NCBI RefSeq assembly: GCF_000719265.1
Contig: NZ_JOFL01000028.1
Span: 5,976 to 69,975, forward strand
Direction of reading: 5' to 3'
DNA from: Streptomyces roseoverticillatus
GTDB lineage: Bacteria > Actinomycetota > Actinomycetes > Streptomycetales > Streptomycetaceae
Length of the DNA stretch: 64,000 bases
The notes beneath the pieces are model-generated. The model was not told the origin of the DNA and made no database searches. It saw only the letters and a list, made by a program, of their open reading frames with translations. The position numbers and the translations under genes are program-made. Each line of letters begins with the position of its first letter. The stretch's first letter is position 1. This document shows positions 16,333 to 24,554 of the stretch, piece by piece.

Positions 16333-17747
16333 CACTGCTCCCTGGTGTCGAGGGGGGCCGGTGGGCCGCCGGGCGGCGGGTCCGCCGTGCCGAGCACGGG
16401 CGTGCCGTCGAGGCCGTCCGGGCGGATGCCGATCGACGCGAGGACGGTGGGGGCCACGTCGGTCATGTCGTAGGGCGCGGCGGCCCGCCGGGGGTCCGGC
16501 GGGGCGGCGCCGCGGCGGTAGAGGACCGCGTCGTGGCGGGTGTGGGTGCCGCTGAGGACGTCGGTGCGCACGGTGGCGGTGCCGCCCCAGCCGCCGCGCA
16601 GCTGGATGCCGGGCGCGGGCACGGCCACGAGGTCGGGGGCGTGGGCCAGGAGCGGGCCGTGGTAGACGTCGGCCGCGCGGTGGAGGGAGCGCAGCAGCGG
16701 CGGCCCGTCGGCGTCGGGGCCGATGCGGGTGCCGTCGCAGCGCAGTGCGGTCAGTTCCCGGGCGATCTCGGCGGCCGCGTCGTCCGCCTCGGCGTCGGTG
16801 AGGGCGCCGCCGGGGAAGCGGCTCTTGCGGTTGAGGTGGATGCGGGCGGGGTCGAGGGCGAAGGCGGTGCTGCGCGCGTCGAGCGCGTCCGGCCGGGGGC
16901 AGGCGTCGAGCGGGGCGAGCCAGCCGGACTCCCTGAGCCAGGCGTTGAGGTAGACCTGGTGTGCGGCGGGGCCGAAGCCGTGGTCGCTCATCAGGAAGAG
17001 CTCGGTGCCGGCGGGGAGGGCCGCGACGAGCGCGGCGACGCTGTCGTCGACGAGGCGGTGGAAGGCGCGGAGCCGCTCGTGCAGGGGGTGGCCGGGGTCG
17101 GTGACGGCGCGCCACAGGAAGTGGTAGACGCGGTCGGTCTCGGTGAGCACGGTGACCGCCAGGTCCCACGGTTCGTGGCGCAGGAGGTGGTCCATGGCCC
17201 GGGTGCGGGCGCGCAGGGCGCGCTCGGCCCGGTCCAGGAAGGCGGCGGGGTCGGCGGCGACGTCCCCGACCTCGACGTCGAGTTCGTAGCCGAAGTCGCG
17301 CAGCAGGGGCAGCAGCCGGGGCGGGCTGACGGCGCGTTCGAGGTCGGGGGCGACGAAGCCGGAGACGACCGCGCCGCCGGTGCCGGGGGCGGGGTAGGTG
17401 CCGGGGACGTTCAGGCACAGGGTGCGCCGTCCGGCCCGGGCGGCGAGTTCCCACAGCGGGGGTTCTTGCAGGTCCGGCAGGCCGGGGAAGCGGATGCGGT
17501 AGCCGCCGCCGGGCGTGAGGTCGGTGAAGCCGTAGATGCCGTGCCGGCCGGGGTTGGTCCCGGTGAGGAAGGTGGCCCAGGAGGTGGAGCTGATCTCGGG
17601 TACGGGGGCGAGGAGTTCGGCGCAGTGGCCCTCGGCGAGCAGCCCGGCGACGCGGGGCATGGTGCCGTCGGCGGCGAGCCGGGTCAGCAGGGACCGGGGC
17701 ATGCCGTCGAGCCCGATGACCAGGGCGCGTTCGGCTGCCGGGCTCAC
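16332..17747 (-). CDS. mmcC: Alkaline-phosphatase-superfamily hydrolase (type I phosphodiesterase-like)
   Basis: 471 residues from GTG 17747, overlapping the mmcB stop by four bases (GTGA). The active site looks intact, with Ser rather than Thr as nucleophile: GLDGMP (Asp), EISSTSWATFLTG (Ser), TETDRVYHFLW (Asp, His), MSDHGFG (Asp, His) and SGTHTRHDA (His). Translational coupling to the carrier protein MmcB on one side and to the radical SAM enzyme MmcD on the other suggests it acts on, or near, carrier-bound material. Substrate unknown. The C-terminal 25 residues are a Pro/Gly-rich tail. Confidence 0.85.
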   Translation of the reverse strand: MSPAAERALVIGLDGMPRSLLTRLAADGTMPRVAGLLAEGHCAELLAPVPEISSTSWATFLTGTNPGRHGIYGFTDLTPGGGYRIRFPGLPDLQEPPLWELAARAGRRTLCLNVPGTYPAPGTGGAVVSGFVAPDLERAVSPPRLLPLLRDFGYELDVEVGDVAADPAAFLDRAERALRARTRAMDHLLRHEPWDLAVTVLTETDRVYHFLWRAVTDPGHPLHERLRAFHRLVDDSVAALVAALPAGTELFLMSDHGFGPAAHQVYLNAWLRESGWLAPLDACPRPDALDARSTAFALDPARIHLNRKSRFPGGALTDAEADDAAAEIARELTALRCDGTRIGPDADGPPLLRSLHRAADVYHGPLLAHAPDLVAVPAPGIQLRGGWGGTATVRTDVLSGTHTRHDAVLYRRGAAPPDPRRAAAPYDMTDVAPTVLASIGIRPDGLDGTPVLGTADPPPGGPPAPLDTREQ

Positions 17748-18004
17748 GCCATGCGCTCGCGGACGTAGCCGGCCAGGAGGTCGAGGCTGTCGATGAGCTT
17801 GATCGACAGGTCTTCGTCGGCGATCTCGATGCCGAACTCGCTCTCGACCCAGATGAGGAACTCGATGGTGTTGATCGAGTCGAGGCCCAGCTTGTCCACG
17901 AGCCCATGGTCGGGGACGCCGGAGGGCTCCATGGGGAGCTCCAGGGAGTCGACGAGCACCTTGCGGAGGCGGTCCTTGATCTCGTCCGTGACGGTCTTCT
18001 CCAT
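17744..18004 (-). CDS. mmcB: Acyl carrier protein
   Basis: 86 residues from ATG 18004 with AGAAAGG upstream. Classic carrier fold: a first helix DEIKDRLRKVLVDSLEL, then GLVDKLGLDSINTIEFLIWV, where Ser in DSI is the phosphopantetheine site, and an acidic middle helix. In the mitomycin pathway MmcB has been reported as the carrier on which MitE loads AHBA and on which MitB then adds GlcNAc. The gene is the second of the operon mmcA-B-C-D-E-F and is coupled to mmcC through a GTGA overlap. Confidence 0.93.
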   Translation of the reverse strand: MEKTVTDEIKDRLRKVLVDSLELPMEPSGVPDHGLVDKLGLDSINTIEFLIWVESEFGIEIADEDLSIKLIDSLDLLAGYVRERMA

Positions 18005-18084
18005 GCGCGGAAACCTTTCTCCTCAGCTCCTTGGGAGCGGCGGGGTGCCAGGAGGCCCGGACGTCGGCCGCGGGCCGGGGGCTG

Positions 18085-19647
18085 TCAGAGGTAGCCCATC
18101 TCGCGCAGCCGTTCGCTCGTGTACGCGTCCTCGGTGCCGGCGGGGATCTCCGCGGCGGCCGTGCCGGCGGGTCCGGCGGCCGCGCGGACCGTCGCGAGGC
18201 GGGGGTCGGGCGGCGGGACGTCCACGCCGGCGAGGACGTCGTGGACGGGGGCGCCGTGCACGTCCGGCGGCCAGGAAGCCCCGAGGTCGGCCAGCAGGGT
18301 GGGCATGGTGTCCGTCAGCGCGACGGTCCCGGGCAGGCGGCCGGGGCGGATGCGGGGAGAGCGGTGCGCCCACATGCCGCGGTGGCGGTGCAGGCCCGTC
18401 TGGGGGCTGGGCCGCCACACCTCGCCGCCCACGTCGCAGACGGGCAGCACGCTCTCGTCGTCCGGCAGCAGGAGCAGGTCGGGCGCGCGGCCGCAGTGCG
18501 GGCCGGGATAGGCCTCCTCCCGGGGGACGACGGCACGGAAGACCCGGCGCCCGTCCGGCCCGGTGAGCCCCGCCAGCAGCCCGGCGGTCTCCTCCATGAC
18601 CCGCTCGCGTTCGCGGGGTGCGACGCAGCCGCGCAGCTGGCGTCCCCGTACGTTGACGTTGAGGCCGTAGCTGCCGGGTACGGGCATGTAGACGCGGGTG
18701 CGCCGGAAGTCCACGTGGCGCCCCGCGCCGGCGAACCAGCTCGCCGCCCCTTCCTCGGGCCGCTCCCCGGGGGCGGTGGCCAGCAGCCCGGCCTCCTCCA
18801 GGAGCATGTGCAGCGCGAGCGCGTGGCGCCCGGTGCCCAGGCCGTGGTCGGAGACGAGCACGACGCTGGTGTCCTCGTCTGCGAGCTCCAGGAGCTCCCC
18901 CACGGCACGGTCCACGGCCTGATAAATGCGGGGGACGGCGGCGTCCCAGCCGCTGCCCTCCGGGGCCGGAAGGTGGCCGGGGTGGTCCGGTTCGCCGAAG
19001 TGCCAGTAGTGGTGGCCGACGCGGTCCGCCTCGGTGAGGACGACCATCACCACGTCGGTGGGCCGGGTGGTCATCAGGTGCCGCACCGACCGGACGCGCG
19101 CCTCGACGTTGCGTTCCGCCTCCTCCAGATAGGCCATGTCGCCGCGGAACATGGTCGCCAGATCGGACTGGAAGTGGGCCTTGGCCGCGGCGAGTTCGCG
19201 CAGTAGGGAGGGTGGCCGGCAGTGCCGCAGCGTACGCTCCAGGGGCCAGGTCACCTGATAGCCCGGCAGCTCGGCCGGCGGGTGGGACATGGGGATGTTG
19301 ACGAGGCCGAGGGTGCGGCCCTGCGCGGCGAGCCAGTCCCACGCGCTGGTGCGGCCCAGGTCGGCGGAGCGGGTGACGCGGGCGCCGTAGCCGGGGTCCT
19401 GGGTGTCGTGGAACTGGTAGATGCCGTGCCCCCCGGGGCGGCTGGCGCTGACGAACGTGCTCCAGCCGGGCGCCGTGTGGGCCGGCCAGGTGCAGTCGGT
19501 GACGGCCCGGGCGCTCTGGCCGAGCAGCTTGCCGATGTGGGGCAGACGGCCCTGCGCGACGAGGGGGTCGATGACGTCGAATGTGCCTCCGTCGATGCCG
19601 ATGACGAGGGCGCGGGGACAAGGAGGGGAAGGCGGAGAAGGTGGCAC
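18085..19647 (-). CDS. mmcA: Alkaline-phosphatase-superfamily hydrolase (type I phosphodiesterase-like)
   Basis: 520 residues from GTG 19647 with GGAGG eight bases upstream; first gene of the mmcA-F operon. Metal and nucleophile residues are all present: GIDGGT (Asp), PAHTAPGWSTF (Thr), TEADRVGHHYW (Asp, His), VSDHGLG (Asp, His) and GLHRHRGMW (His). It is longer than the others, with an added C-terminal region of about 40 residues (EDAYTSERLREMGYL). It shares GLNVNVRGRQ-type sequence with the degenerate paralogue at 206-1537. Role unknown. The naming relies on its place next to mmcB and opposite mitA. Confidence 0.82.
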   Translation of the reverse strand: MPPSPPSPPCPRALVIGIDGGTFDVIDPLVAQGRLPHIGKLLGQSARAVTDCTWPAHTAPGWSTFVSASRPGGHGIYQFHDTQDPGYGARVTRSADLGRTSAWDWLAAQGRTLGLVNIPMSHPPAELPGYQVTWPLERTLRHCRPPSLLRELAAAKAHFQSDLATMFRGDMAYLEEAERNVEARVRSVRHLMTTRPTDVVMVVLTEADRVGHHYWHFGEPDHPGHLPAPEGSGWDAAVPRIYQAVDRAVGELLELADEDTSVVLVSDHGLGTGRHALALHMLLEEAGLLATAPGERPEEGAASWFAGAGRHVDFRRTRVYMPVPGSYGLNVNVRGRQLRGCVAPRERERVMEETAGLLAGLTGPDGRRVFRAVVPREEAYPGPHCGRAPDLLLLPDDESVLPVCDVGGEVWRPSPQTGLHRHRGMWAHRSPRIRPGRLPGTVALTDTMPTLLADLGASWPPDVHGAPVHDVLAGVDVPPPDPRLATVRAAAGPAGTAAAEIPAGTEDAYTSERLREMGYL

Positions 19648-20378
19648 GAAATTGCCTCCAGCTCTGGACGCATCATGACCGCAGGCGAAATCGTCCGGTC
19701 ATCGATGGCCCGAGGACATTAACAGCCCCTGAGCGGAGCGTCCACGGTGCGGACGGCGGGTGCGGGGAGCGGTCTCCCCTCGGAAGGGCTCTCCGCTCGG
19801 GAGCGCTCTCCCCTCAGGAGGTTCTCCCCTGCAGGAGGGTTCTCCCCTCGGGGGCGGTACGGATTCGGCGGTACAGCGGCAGATTTCACACGGCACGTAT
19901 CCGGACGGAACCCGCTCCACCATACGCCTGCCCCGCCGCCGGCTCCAGGCACGCGATTTGCGCCACTTCACCGGCGGAAAAACCGTCCGCGCGGACCGGT
20001 GTGACCCCCTCCGACCGCGCCCGGGCCGTCTGTGCGGCGCCGAGTTCGCAGGTCATGGCGGGTGCGGCGAAATCCTGTGGCTCGTAGGTGAGTTGTGCTC
20101 CGGGGTGTTGACTCCGGCAACTACCCCGATGGACGCTCATGTACGGGCATGTGATCCGGCCCACGACCGGGGGCCGGATCGCATGTCCCCTGCCCGGCCG
20201 CCCATCGGACCCTTCGGCCGGCCCATATTCCCGCCTGTTCCCGGCTGTTTCCCGGCCGCGAGATACGCGGCGTGCGGCTGCTCCTGCGGCCCCGGATCGC
20301 TTTCCGTCCTTCCGTCCTTCCGTCGAACGGCGCCTGAAGTCGGCCCACCACAAGCGCGAGACCGAAAGGCTGCTCATC
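19648..20378. promoter_or_regulatory. Divergent intergenic region between mmcA and mitA
   Basis: 731 bp with no credible gene; the open frames across it lack coding character and ribosome sites. It should contain the promoters of the two main biosynthetic operons. Visible structure: the five-repeat array at 19773-19848, and a short run of TTCCGTCC-type repeats at about 20302-20324 upstream of mitA. No clear -10/-35 pair stands out in either direction. Confidence 0.6.
19773..19848. repeat. Five regularly spaced TCTCCCCT repeats
   Basis: TCTCCCCT or TCTCCGCT (copy 2) begins at 19773, 19790, 19807, 19823 and 19841, so the spacing is 17, 17, 16 and 18 bp. Each copy is followed by a partly complementary G-rich half (for example CTCAGGAGG, CTGCAGGAGG), so single units are weak dyads. 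The array lies 125-200 bp from the mmcA start and about 530-600 bp from mitA. Periodic direct repeats of this kind are typical of binding sites for OmpR-type or SARP activators. MitQ is the obvious candidate, by inference only. Confidence 0.6.
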
Positions 20379-21539
20379 ATGCCGGACTCCGGTGAAGAAC
20401 TGCTCTTTCCCTCCTGGCCGCAGCACGGCGAGGAGGAGCGCACCGGCCTTCTGCGGGCGCTCGCGCAGGAAGGCTGGTGGCGCAACGGAGGATCGGAGGT
20501 CGAGAACTTCGAGCGGGAATTCGCCGCCCATCACGGAGCGCCGTACGCGCTGGCGACGACGAACGGCACGCACGCGCTGGAACTCGCCCTGGAGGTGATG
20601 GGCGTCGGCCCCGGCGACGAGGTCGTCGTGCCCGCGTTCACCTTCATCTCCTCCTCGCTGGCGGTGCAGCGCATCGGGGCCGTGCCGGTGCCCGCCGACG
20701 TACGGCCCGACACCTACTGCCTGGACCCCGAGTCGGCGGCGGCGCTCGTCACGCCGCGGACCAAGGCGATCATGCCGGTGCACATGGCGGGCCAGTTCGC
20801 GGACATGGACGCGCTGGAGAAGCTGTCCGTGGACACCGGGGTGCCCCTCCTGCAGGACGCCGCGCACGCCCACGGCGCACGGTGGCAGGGCAGGCGGGCC
20901 GGCGAGCTCGGCAGCATCGCCGCCTTCAGCTTCCAGAACGGCAAGCTGATGACCGCGGGCGAGGGCGGGGCCCTGCTGCTGCCCGACGAGGAGTCCCACC
21001 GGCAGGCGTACCTCCGGCACTGCTGCGGCCGCCCGCCCGGAGACCGGCTCTACGCCCACCTGACCCAGGGCTCGAACTACCGCATGAACGAGTTCTCCGC
21101 GAGCGTACTGCGCGCCCAGCTAGGACGCTTGGACGATCAGTTGAAGGTCCGCGAGCAGCGCTGGGCGCACCTGCGCGAGGCGCTCGCGGCGATCGACGGG
21201 GTGGTGCCCCAGGGCCGGGACGAGCGCGGCACCCTGCACGCGCACTACATGGCCATGGTGCGGCTGCCCGGCATCACCGCGCAGCGGCGGCTCGCGCTGG
21301 TGGACGGGCTGATCGAGCGGGGCGTCCCCGCCTTCGTCGGCTTCCCGCCGGTCTACCGCACCGAGGGATTCCGGCACGGGCCGGTCCCGGGCGACGCCGA
21401 GGAGCTGGCCGCGCACTGTCCCGTGGCGGAGCGGATCGGCGGCGACTGCGTGTGGCTGCACCACCGGGTGCTGCTCGCCGACGTGCCGGTGCTGGACCGG
21501 CTGGCCGAGGTCTTCGCGGGCCTCGTCCGCGCGCTCTGA
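20379..21539 (+). CDS. mitA: 3-amino-5-hydroxybenzoate (AHBA) synthase
   Basis: 386 residues from ATG 20379 (CGAAAGG upstream), essentially the length of RifK (388). PLP-dependent DegT/DnrJ fold with the Schiff-base Lys in FSFQNGKLMTAGEGG. Long stretches match AHBA synthases as I remember them: FPSWPQ near the N-terminus, EGWWRNGGSEVENFEREFAA, TNGTHALELALEVMGVGPGD, LLQDAAHAHGARWQG and DCVWLHHRVLL. The family both aromatises 5-amino-5-deoxy-3-dehydroshikimate to AHBA and can act with the RifL-type partner as a transaminase. First gene of the long mitA-mitM run; it identifies the pathway as AHBA-dependent. Confidence 0.96.
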   Translation: MPDSGEELLFPSWPQHGEEERTGLLRALAQEGWWRNGGSEVENFEREFAAHHGAPYALATTNGTHALELALEVMGVGPGDEVVVPAFTFISSSLAVQRIGAVPVPADVRPDTYCLDPESAAALVTPRTKAIMPVHMAGQFADMDALEKLSVDTGVPLLQDAAHAHGARWQGRRAGELGSIAAFSFQNGKLMTAGEGGALLLPDEESHRQAYLRHCCGRPPGDRLYAHLTQGSNYRMNEFSASVLRAQLGRLDDQLKVREQRWAHLREALAAIDGVVPQGRDERGTLHAHYMAMVRLPGITAQRRLALVDGLIERGVPAFVGFPPVYRTEGFRHGPVPGDAEELAAHCPVAERIGGDCVWLHHRVLLADVPVLDRLAEVFAGLVRAL

Positions 21540-21543
21540 CGCG

Positions 21544-22536
21544 ATGCCTGTGCCCAGTGGCGCAACGGCTCCCCGGCTGAGCGTCGTCGTGCCCAGCCGC
21601 GGGCCGGCGGTGCGCCTGCGCGCGACGCTCTCCTGCCTGGCCGGGCAGGGGCCGGGGACGCCGTCCTTCGAGGTGCTCGTGGTCGACGACAATCCGGGGC
21701 CGGCGGGCGGCAGCCCAGGACCGGCGGGCGACGATCCGGGACCGGCGGGCGACGGAACCACCCCTGCCGCCGTGGCCGGGGAGCTGGCCCGCCACCTGCC
21801 GGTGCGGGTGGTGCGGGGGCCGCTGCGGGGGCGGGCCGCGGCCCGCAACGCCGGTGCGGCCGCGGCCCGCGGGGCCCGCCTGGTATTCCTGGACGACGAC
21901 GTGCTGGTGGGGCCGGACTTCCTCACGGCCCACGCCGAGGCGGCGGACCCGGATACCTTCACCCACGGACGGACGCGCGAACTACCCACCGCCGCACGGC
22001 TGTTGAAGAGCCTGGAGGGCGGGAGTCCCGAGGACGCCCGGCGGGCCCGCGCCGCCCTCGGCCCGGCGCCTGCGCTCGCACCGTCCGGGCCCGCCGCGCA
22101 CCGGCGGCTCGTCGCCAACGCCCTGGAGCGGACCATCGAGGCCATGGCCGGCGGCGCCCTGCCGGACGTCGCGCCCTGGCTCGGCTTCGTCGGCGCCAAC
22201 ACCGCCGTCGACCGCGACCGCTGGCGGCGGGCGGGCGGCTTCGACGAGGACTTCGGGGTCACCTGGGGCTGCGAGGACCTGGAGTTCGGCTTCCGCCTGC
22301 ACGCGGCGGGCCTCCGCAGGACCCTGGCCGCGGACGCCCTGGGCGTCCACCTCAGCCATGCCCGGCCCGGGCGCTGGGAGCAGCACCACCGCAACCTGAC
22401 CCGCTTCCGGGCCCTTCACCCGCGCCCCTCGGTGCACGCCCTGGAGGCGCTGCTCGGGCCCGGCGGCACCCCTGGGGAGTACGTCCGCGCCGTCGCCGCC
22501 GCGACGGACGCGACGGTACGGGGCGGCACGCGATGA
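21544..22536 (+). CDS. mitB: Family-2 glycosyltransferase (GlcNAc transfer to carrier-bound AHBA)
   Basis: 330 residues, starting 4 bases after mitA. GT-A fold: LSVVVPSRGPAVRLRATLSCL, LVVDDN, GRAAARNAGAAAA, and the metal-binding FLDDDVLVGPDF. The acceptor side has GCEDLEFGFRLHAAG (ED catalytic-base region). MitB of S. lavendulae has been reported to add N-acetylglucosamine to AHBA held on MmcB. An in-frame Gly/Pro-rich expansion interrupts the region after VVDDN (three 21-bp repeats at 21691-21753, PGPAGGD-like), probably a surface loop. Its stop overlaps the mitC start (ATGA). Confidence 0.9.
   Translation: MPVPSGATAPRLSVVVPSRGPAVRLRATLSCLAGQGPGTPSFEVLVVDDNPGPAGGSPGPAGDDPGPAGDGTTPAAVAGELARHLPVRVVRGPLRGRAAARNAGAAAARGARLVFLDDDVLVGPDFLTAHAEAADPDTFTHGRTRELPTAARLLKSLEGGSPEDARRARAALGPAPALAPSGPAAHRRLVANALERTIEAMAGGALPDVAPWLGFVGANTAVDRDRWRRAGGFDEDFGVTWGCEDLEFGFRLHAAGLRRTLAADALGVHLSHARPGRWEQHHRNLTRFRALHPRPSVHALEALLGPGGTPGEYVRAVAAATDATVRGGTR
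21691..21753 (+). repeat. Three in-frame 21-bp repeats inside mitB
   Basis: Near-identical units of 21 bp start at 21691, 21712 and 21733, each with the core CCGGCGGGCG. They encode a sevenfold-residue unit rich in Pro, Gly, Ala and Asp, inserted just after the nucleotide-sugar-binding strand. Such a tract may vary in copy number between strains. Confidence 0.75.
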
Positions 22537-23381
22537 CGACCCGTACGCACGCCGCGCCCGGCGGTCACGTGGTGCTCGCCCCGCACGCGGACGACGCCGT
22601 CTGGTCCGTGGGCGCCCGTCTGGCGCGCTGGGCCGCCGAGGGCCGCCGGACGACCGTCGTCACGGTCTTCTCAGGTCCTGCCGACACGGTCTTCACAGGC
22701 CCCGCCGAAACGGTCTTCACAGGTCCTGCCGCCGGACCGGCCGAAGCGTCCGGCACCTGGCGGAAGACCGCCGATCCCCGGGTGCGGCAGGCCGAGGACG
22801 CGGCCGCCTGCGCCGAACTGGGCGCCGTCCTCGTACCGCTCGGCTTCACGGACGCCGCCCTGCGCACCGGAGCGGGCGGCTCCGGCTTCCTCTACTCCGC
22901 ACCGCGGCGGCTCCTCGGCCCCCGGCATCCCGCCGACGCGCGGCTGCTGGAGGAGGTCCGCGCCGCGCTGGCCCCGCTGTGCGCCGGGCCGGTGACGGTG
23001 CACGCGCCCCTCGCGGCGGGCGGGCACGTAGACCACCGGCTGGTCCGGGGCGCGGTCGAGGCCCTGGCACCGGGGCGCACCGTCTGGTACGAGGACTTTC
23101 CCTACCGGCTGCGCGGGCGCGACCACGCGGGCCTGCGGCCGCGCACCGAGCCGCTGCCGGCCGGGGCGGTGGAGCGCTGGCTGTCCGCCGCGGGCCGCTA
23201 CGCCGGCCAGGCCCGGGCCCACTTCGGCTCGGTCCCCGCACTGCGCGAGGCGCTGCTCGCCCGGGCCCGCGGGCACGGCGACGGTGACGGGCACCGGCTC
23301 GCCGACCGCCACTGGCTGCCCGCGGCCGGCGGGCGGCCCGCCCGGACGGCGGAGGGAGGCCGTGACCCACGCCGCGCGTAG
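22533..23381 (+). CDS. mitC: PIG-L/LmbE-family N-acetylglucosaminyl deacetylase
   Basis: 282 residues; ATG 22533 overlaps the mitB stop. The zinc/catalytic motif reads LAPHADDAVWS (family AHPDDE, with the last Glu replaced by Ala) and the second metal site is GGHVDHR. The likely reaction is removal of the acetyl group from the GlcNAc unit added by MitB, freeing the amine that later enters the aziridine or ring system. This is established for the family; the carrier-bound substrate is inferred from operon position. Residues about 45-68 hold three copies of a VFTGPAET-like octapeptide (24-bp repeats at 22665-22736), a low-complexity insertion between the metal motif and the rest of the fold. 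Confidence 0.9.
   Translation: MTTRTHAAPGGHVVLAPHADDAVWSVGARLARWAAEGRRTTVVTVFSGPADTVFTGPAETVFTGPAAGPAEASGTWRKTADPRVRQAEDAAACAELGAVLVPLGFTDAALRTGAGGSGFLYSAPRRLLGPRHPADARLLEEVRAALAPLCAGPVTVHAPLAAGGHVDHRLVRGAVEALAPGRTVWYEDFPYRLRGRDHAGLRPRTEPLPAGAVERWLSAAGRYAGQARAHFGSVPALREALLARARGHGDGDGHRLADRHWLPAAGGRPARTAEGGRDPRRA
22665..22736 (+). repeat. Three in-frame 24-bp repeats inside mitC
   Basis: Units beginning GTCTTC at 22665, 22689 and 22713, each 24 bp and differing at a few positions, encode VFSGPADT, VFTGPAET and VFTGPAAG. They look like a recent slippage or unequal-crossover expansion, since even synonymous positions are mostly conserved. Confidence 0.8.
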
Positions 23382-23407
23382 CCCCCATGACCGAAGAAAG
23401 GGCACTC

Positions 23408-24553
23408 ATGTCCCCGCGAACTCCTTCGTCGGCGGCTGCCGGACCCGGGCAGCGGCTGCTGCCGCTGATCGGCAACGACCTCGTCGTCAACGAGGACTCC
23501 TGCAACCTCAGTTGCACGTACTGCCTCACCGGGCAGAGCAACCTCAAGGAGGGCCACTCCCTCCAGCTGATCTTCGAACCGCCGCGGCGTGACAGCTACG
23601 AGCCCGGCAGCCCGCTGGGGCAGCGGCTGGACGCCGTCGCCGACCGGCTGCGGGGCCACTTCGGGCTGCCGCTGCTCAAGGTCACGGGGGGCGAGATCTT
23701 CCTGGTCCGGGGGATCATGGATTTCCTGGAACAGGAGGCGGGCAAGCACGAGGTGCTGGTGATCCAGACCAACGGCGTGCTGGTGCGGCAGGAGCACCTG
23801 GACCGCTTCCGCGCCTGGGGCAACGTCGTCCTGCAGGTCTCCCTGGACAGCCACCTCCACCACGGCAACAGCCACCGGGTGCCCACCGAGGGGCTGCACC
23901 GCAAGGTCGTCGCCGCGATCTCCCGCATCCTGGAGTCGGGGCTGCCCGTGGAGATCTACTCGGTGCTCAACGACCGCAGCGTCACCGAGGTCTGCGCGTT
24001 CGCCGAGTGGCTGACGGGCTTCTCCCGGCCCCCGGTGTACTTCCCCTTCCCCGTCCGCGGCCCGGACGCGGAGAGGTTCGCGGTGCGTCCCGAGCAGCAC
24101 GGCCTCGTGGAGGAACTGGCCGACCGCTACGACGAGTTCGCCTCCGTGCTCCCGCCGCGCCCCTACTTCGACCGGCTGCTGAGCTTCTACCGCGAGGGGC
24201 GCCGCACCTTCCGCTGCCACCTGCCGCGGCTCGTCGTCTCCACCTTCAGCGACGGGGTCGTCACCCCCTGCCCCAACATCTGGTTCTCCGACATGGGCAA
24301 CGCCCTGGAGGAGAGCTGGGAGGAGACGCTGGAGAAGGCCGGCACCAGCGGCCTCTACCGGGCCCTGCTCGCTCCCCGGCCGCGGCTCTCGGCGTGCCAC
24401 GGCTGCTTCACTCCCTGGGACACGCTCTCGATGTACTTCGAGGACGAGATCACCCTCGACGAGCTGTGCGCCGCGCCCACCTACTCGCCGCCCCGCATCC
24501 GCCGGATGATCGCCGACGCCAAGGCCGACTACCTCCGCACCGGGGGGAAGTGA
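23408..24553 (+). CDS. mitD: Radical SAM protein with SPASM/twitch-like C-terminus
   Basis: 381 residues from ATG 23408, chosen because AAAGGG lies 6 bases upstream; ATG 23387 has no such site. The cluster motif CNLSCTYC is near residues 32-39, followed by LLKVTGGEIFL (the GGE SAM motif) and VIQTNGVLV. C-terminal cysteines in RCHLPRL, VVTPCPN and ACHGCF suggest an additional iron-sulfur cluster as in SPASM/twitch proteins. It differs from MmcD, which has a cobalamin-type domain. It lies between the deacetylase and the AHBA-loading ligase, so it probably acts on the sugar-aminobenzoyl intermediate. Reaction unknown. Confidence 0.88.
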   Translation: MSPRTPSSAAAGPGQRLLPLIGNDLVVNEDSCNLSCTYCLTGQSNLKEGHSLQLIFEPPRRDSYEPGSPLGQRLDAVADRLRGHFGLPLLKVTGGEIFLVRGIMDFLEQEAGKHEVLVIQTNGVLVRQEHLDRFRAWGNVVLQVSLDSHLHHGNSHRVPTEGLHRKVVAAISRILESGLPVEIYSVLNDRSVTEVCAFAEWLTGFSRPPVYFPFPVRGPDAERFAVRPEQHGLVEELADRYDEFASVLPPRPYFDRLLSFYREGRRTFRCHLPRLVVSTFSDGVVTPCPNIWFSDMGNALEESWEETLEKAGTSGLYRALLAPRPRLSACHGCFTPWDTLSMYFEDEITLDELCAAPTYSPPRIRRMIADAKADYLRTGGK

Positions 24554-24554
24554 C

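Noticed and set aside
19773..19848. CRISPR array
   Set aside because: Units are only 8 bp with 8-10 bp between them, not 28-37 bp repeats with unique spacers, and no cas gene is present.
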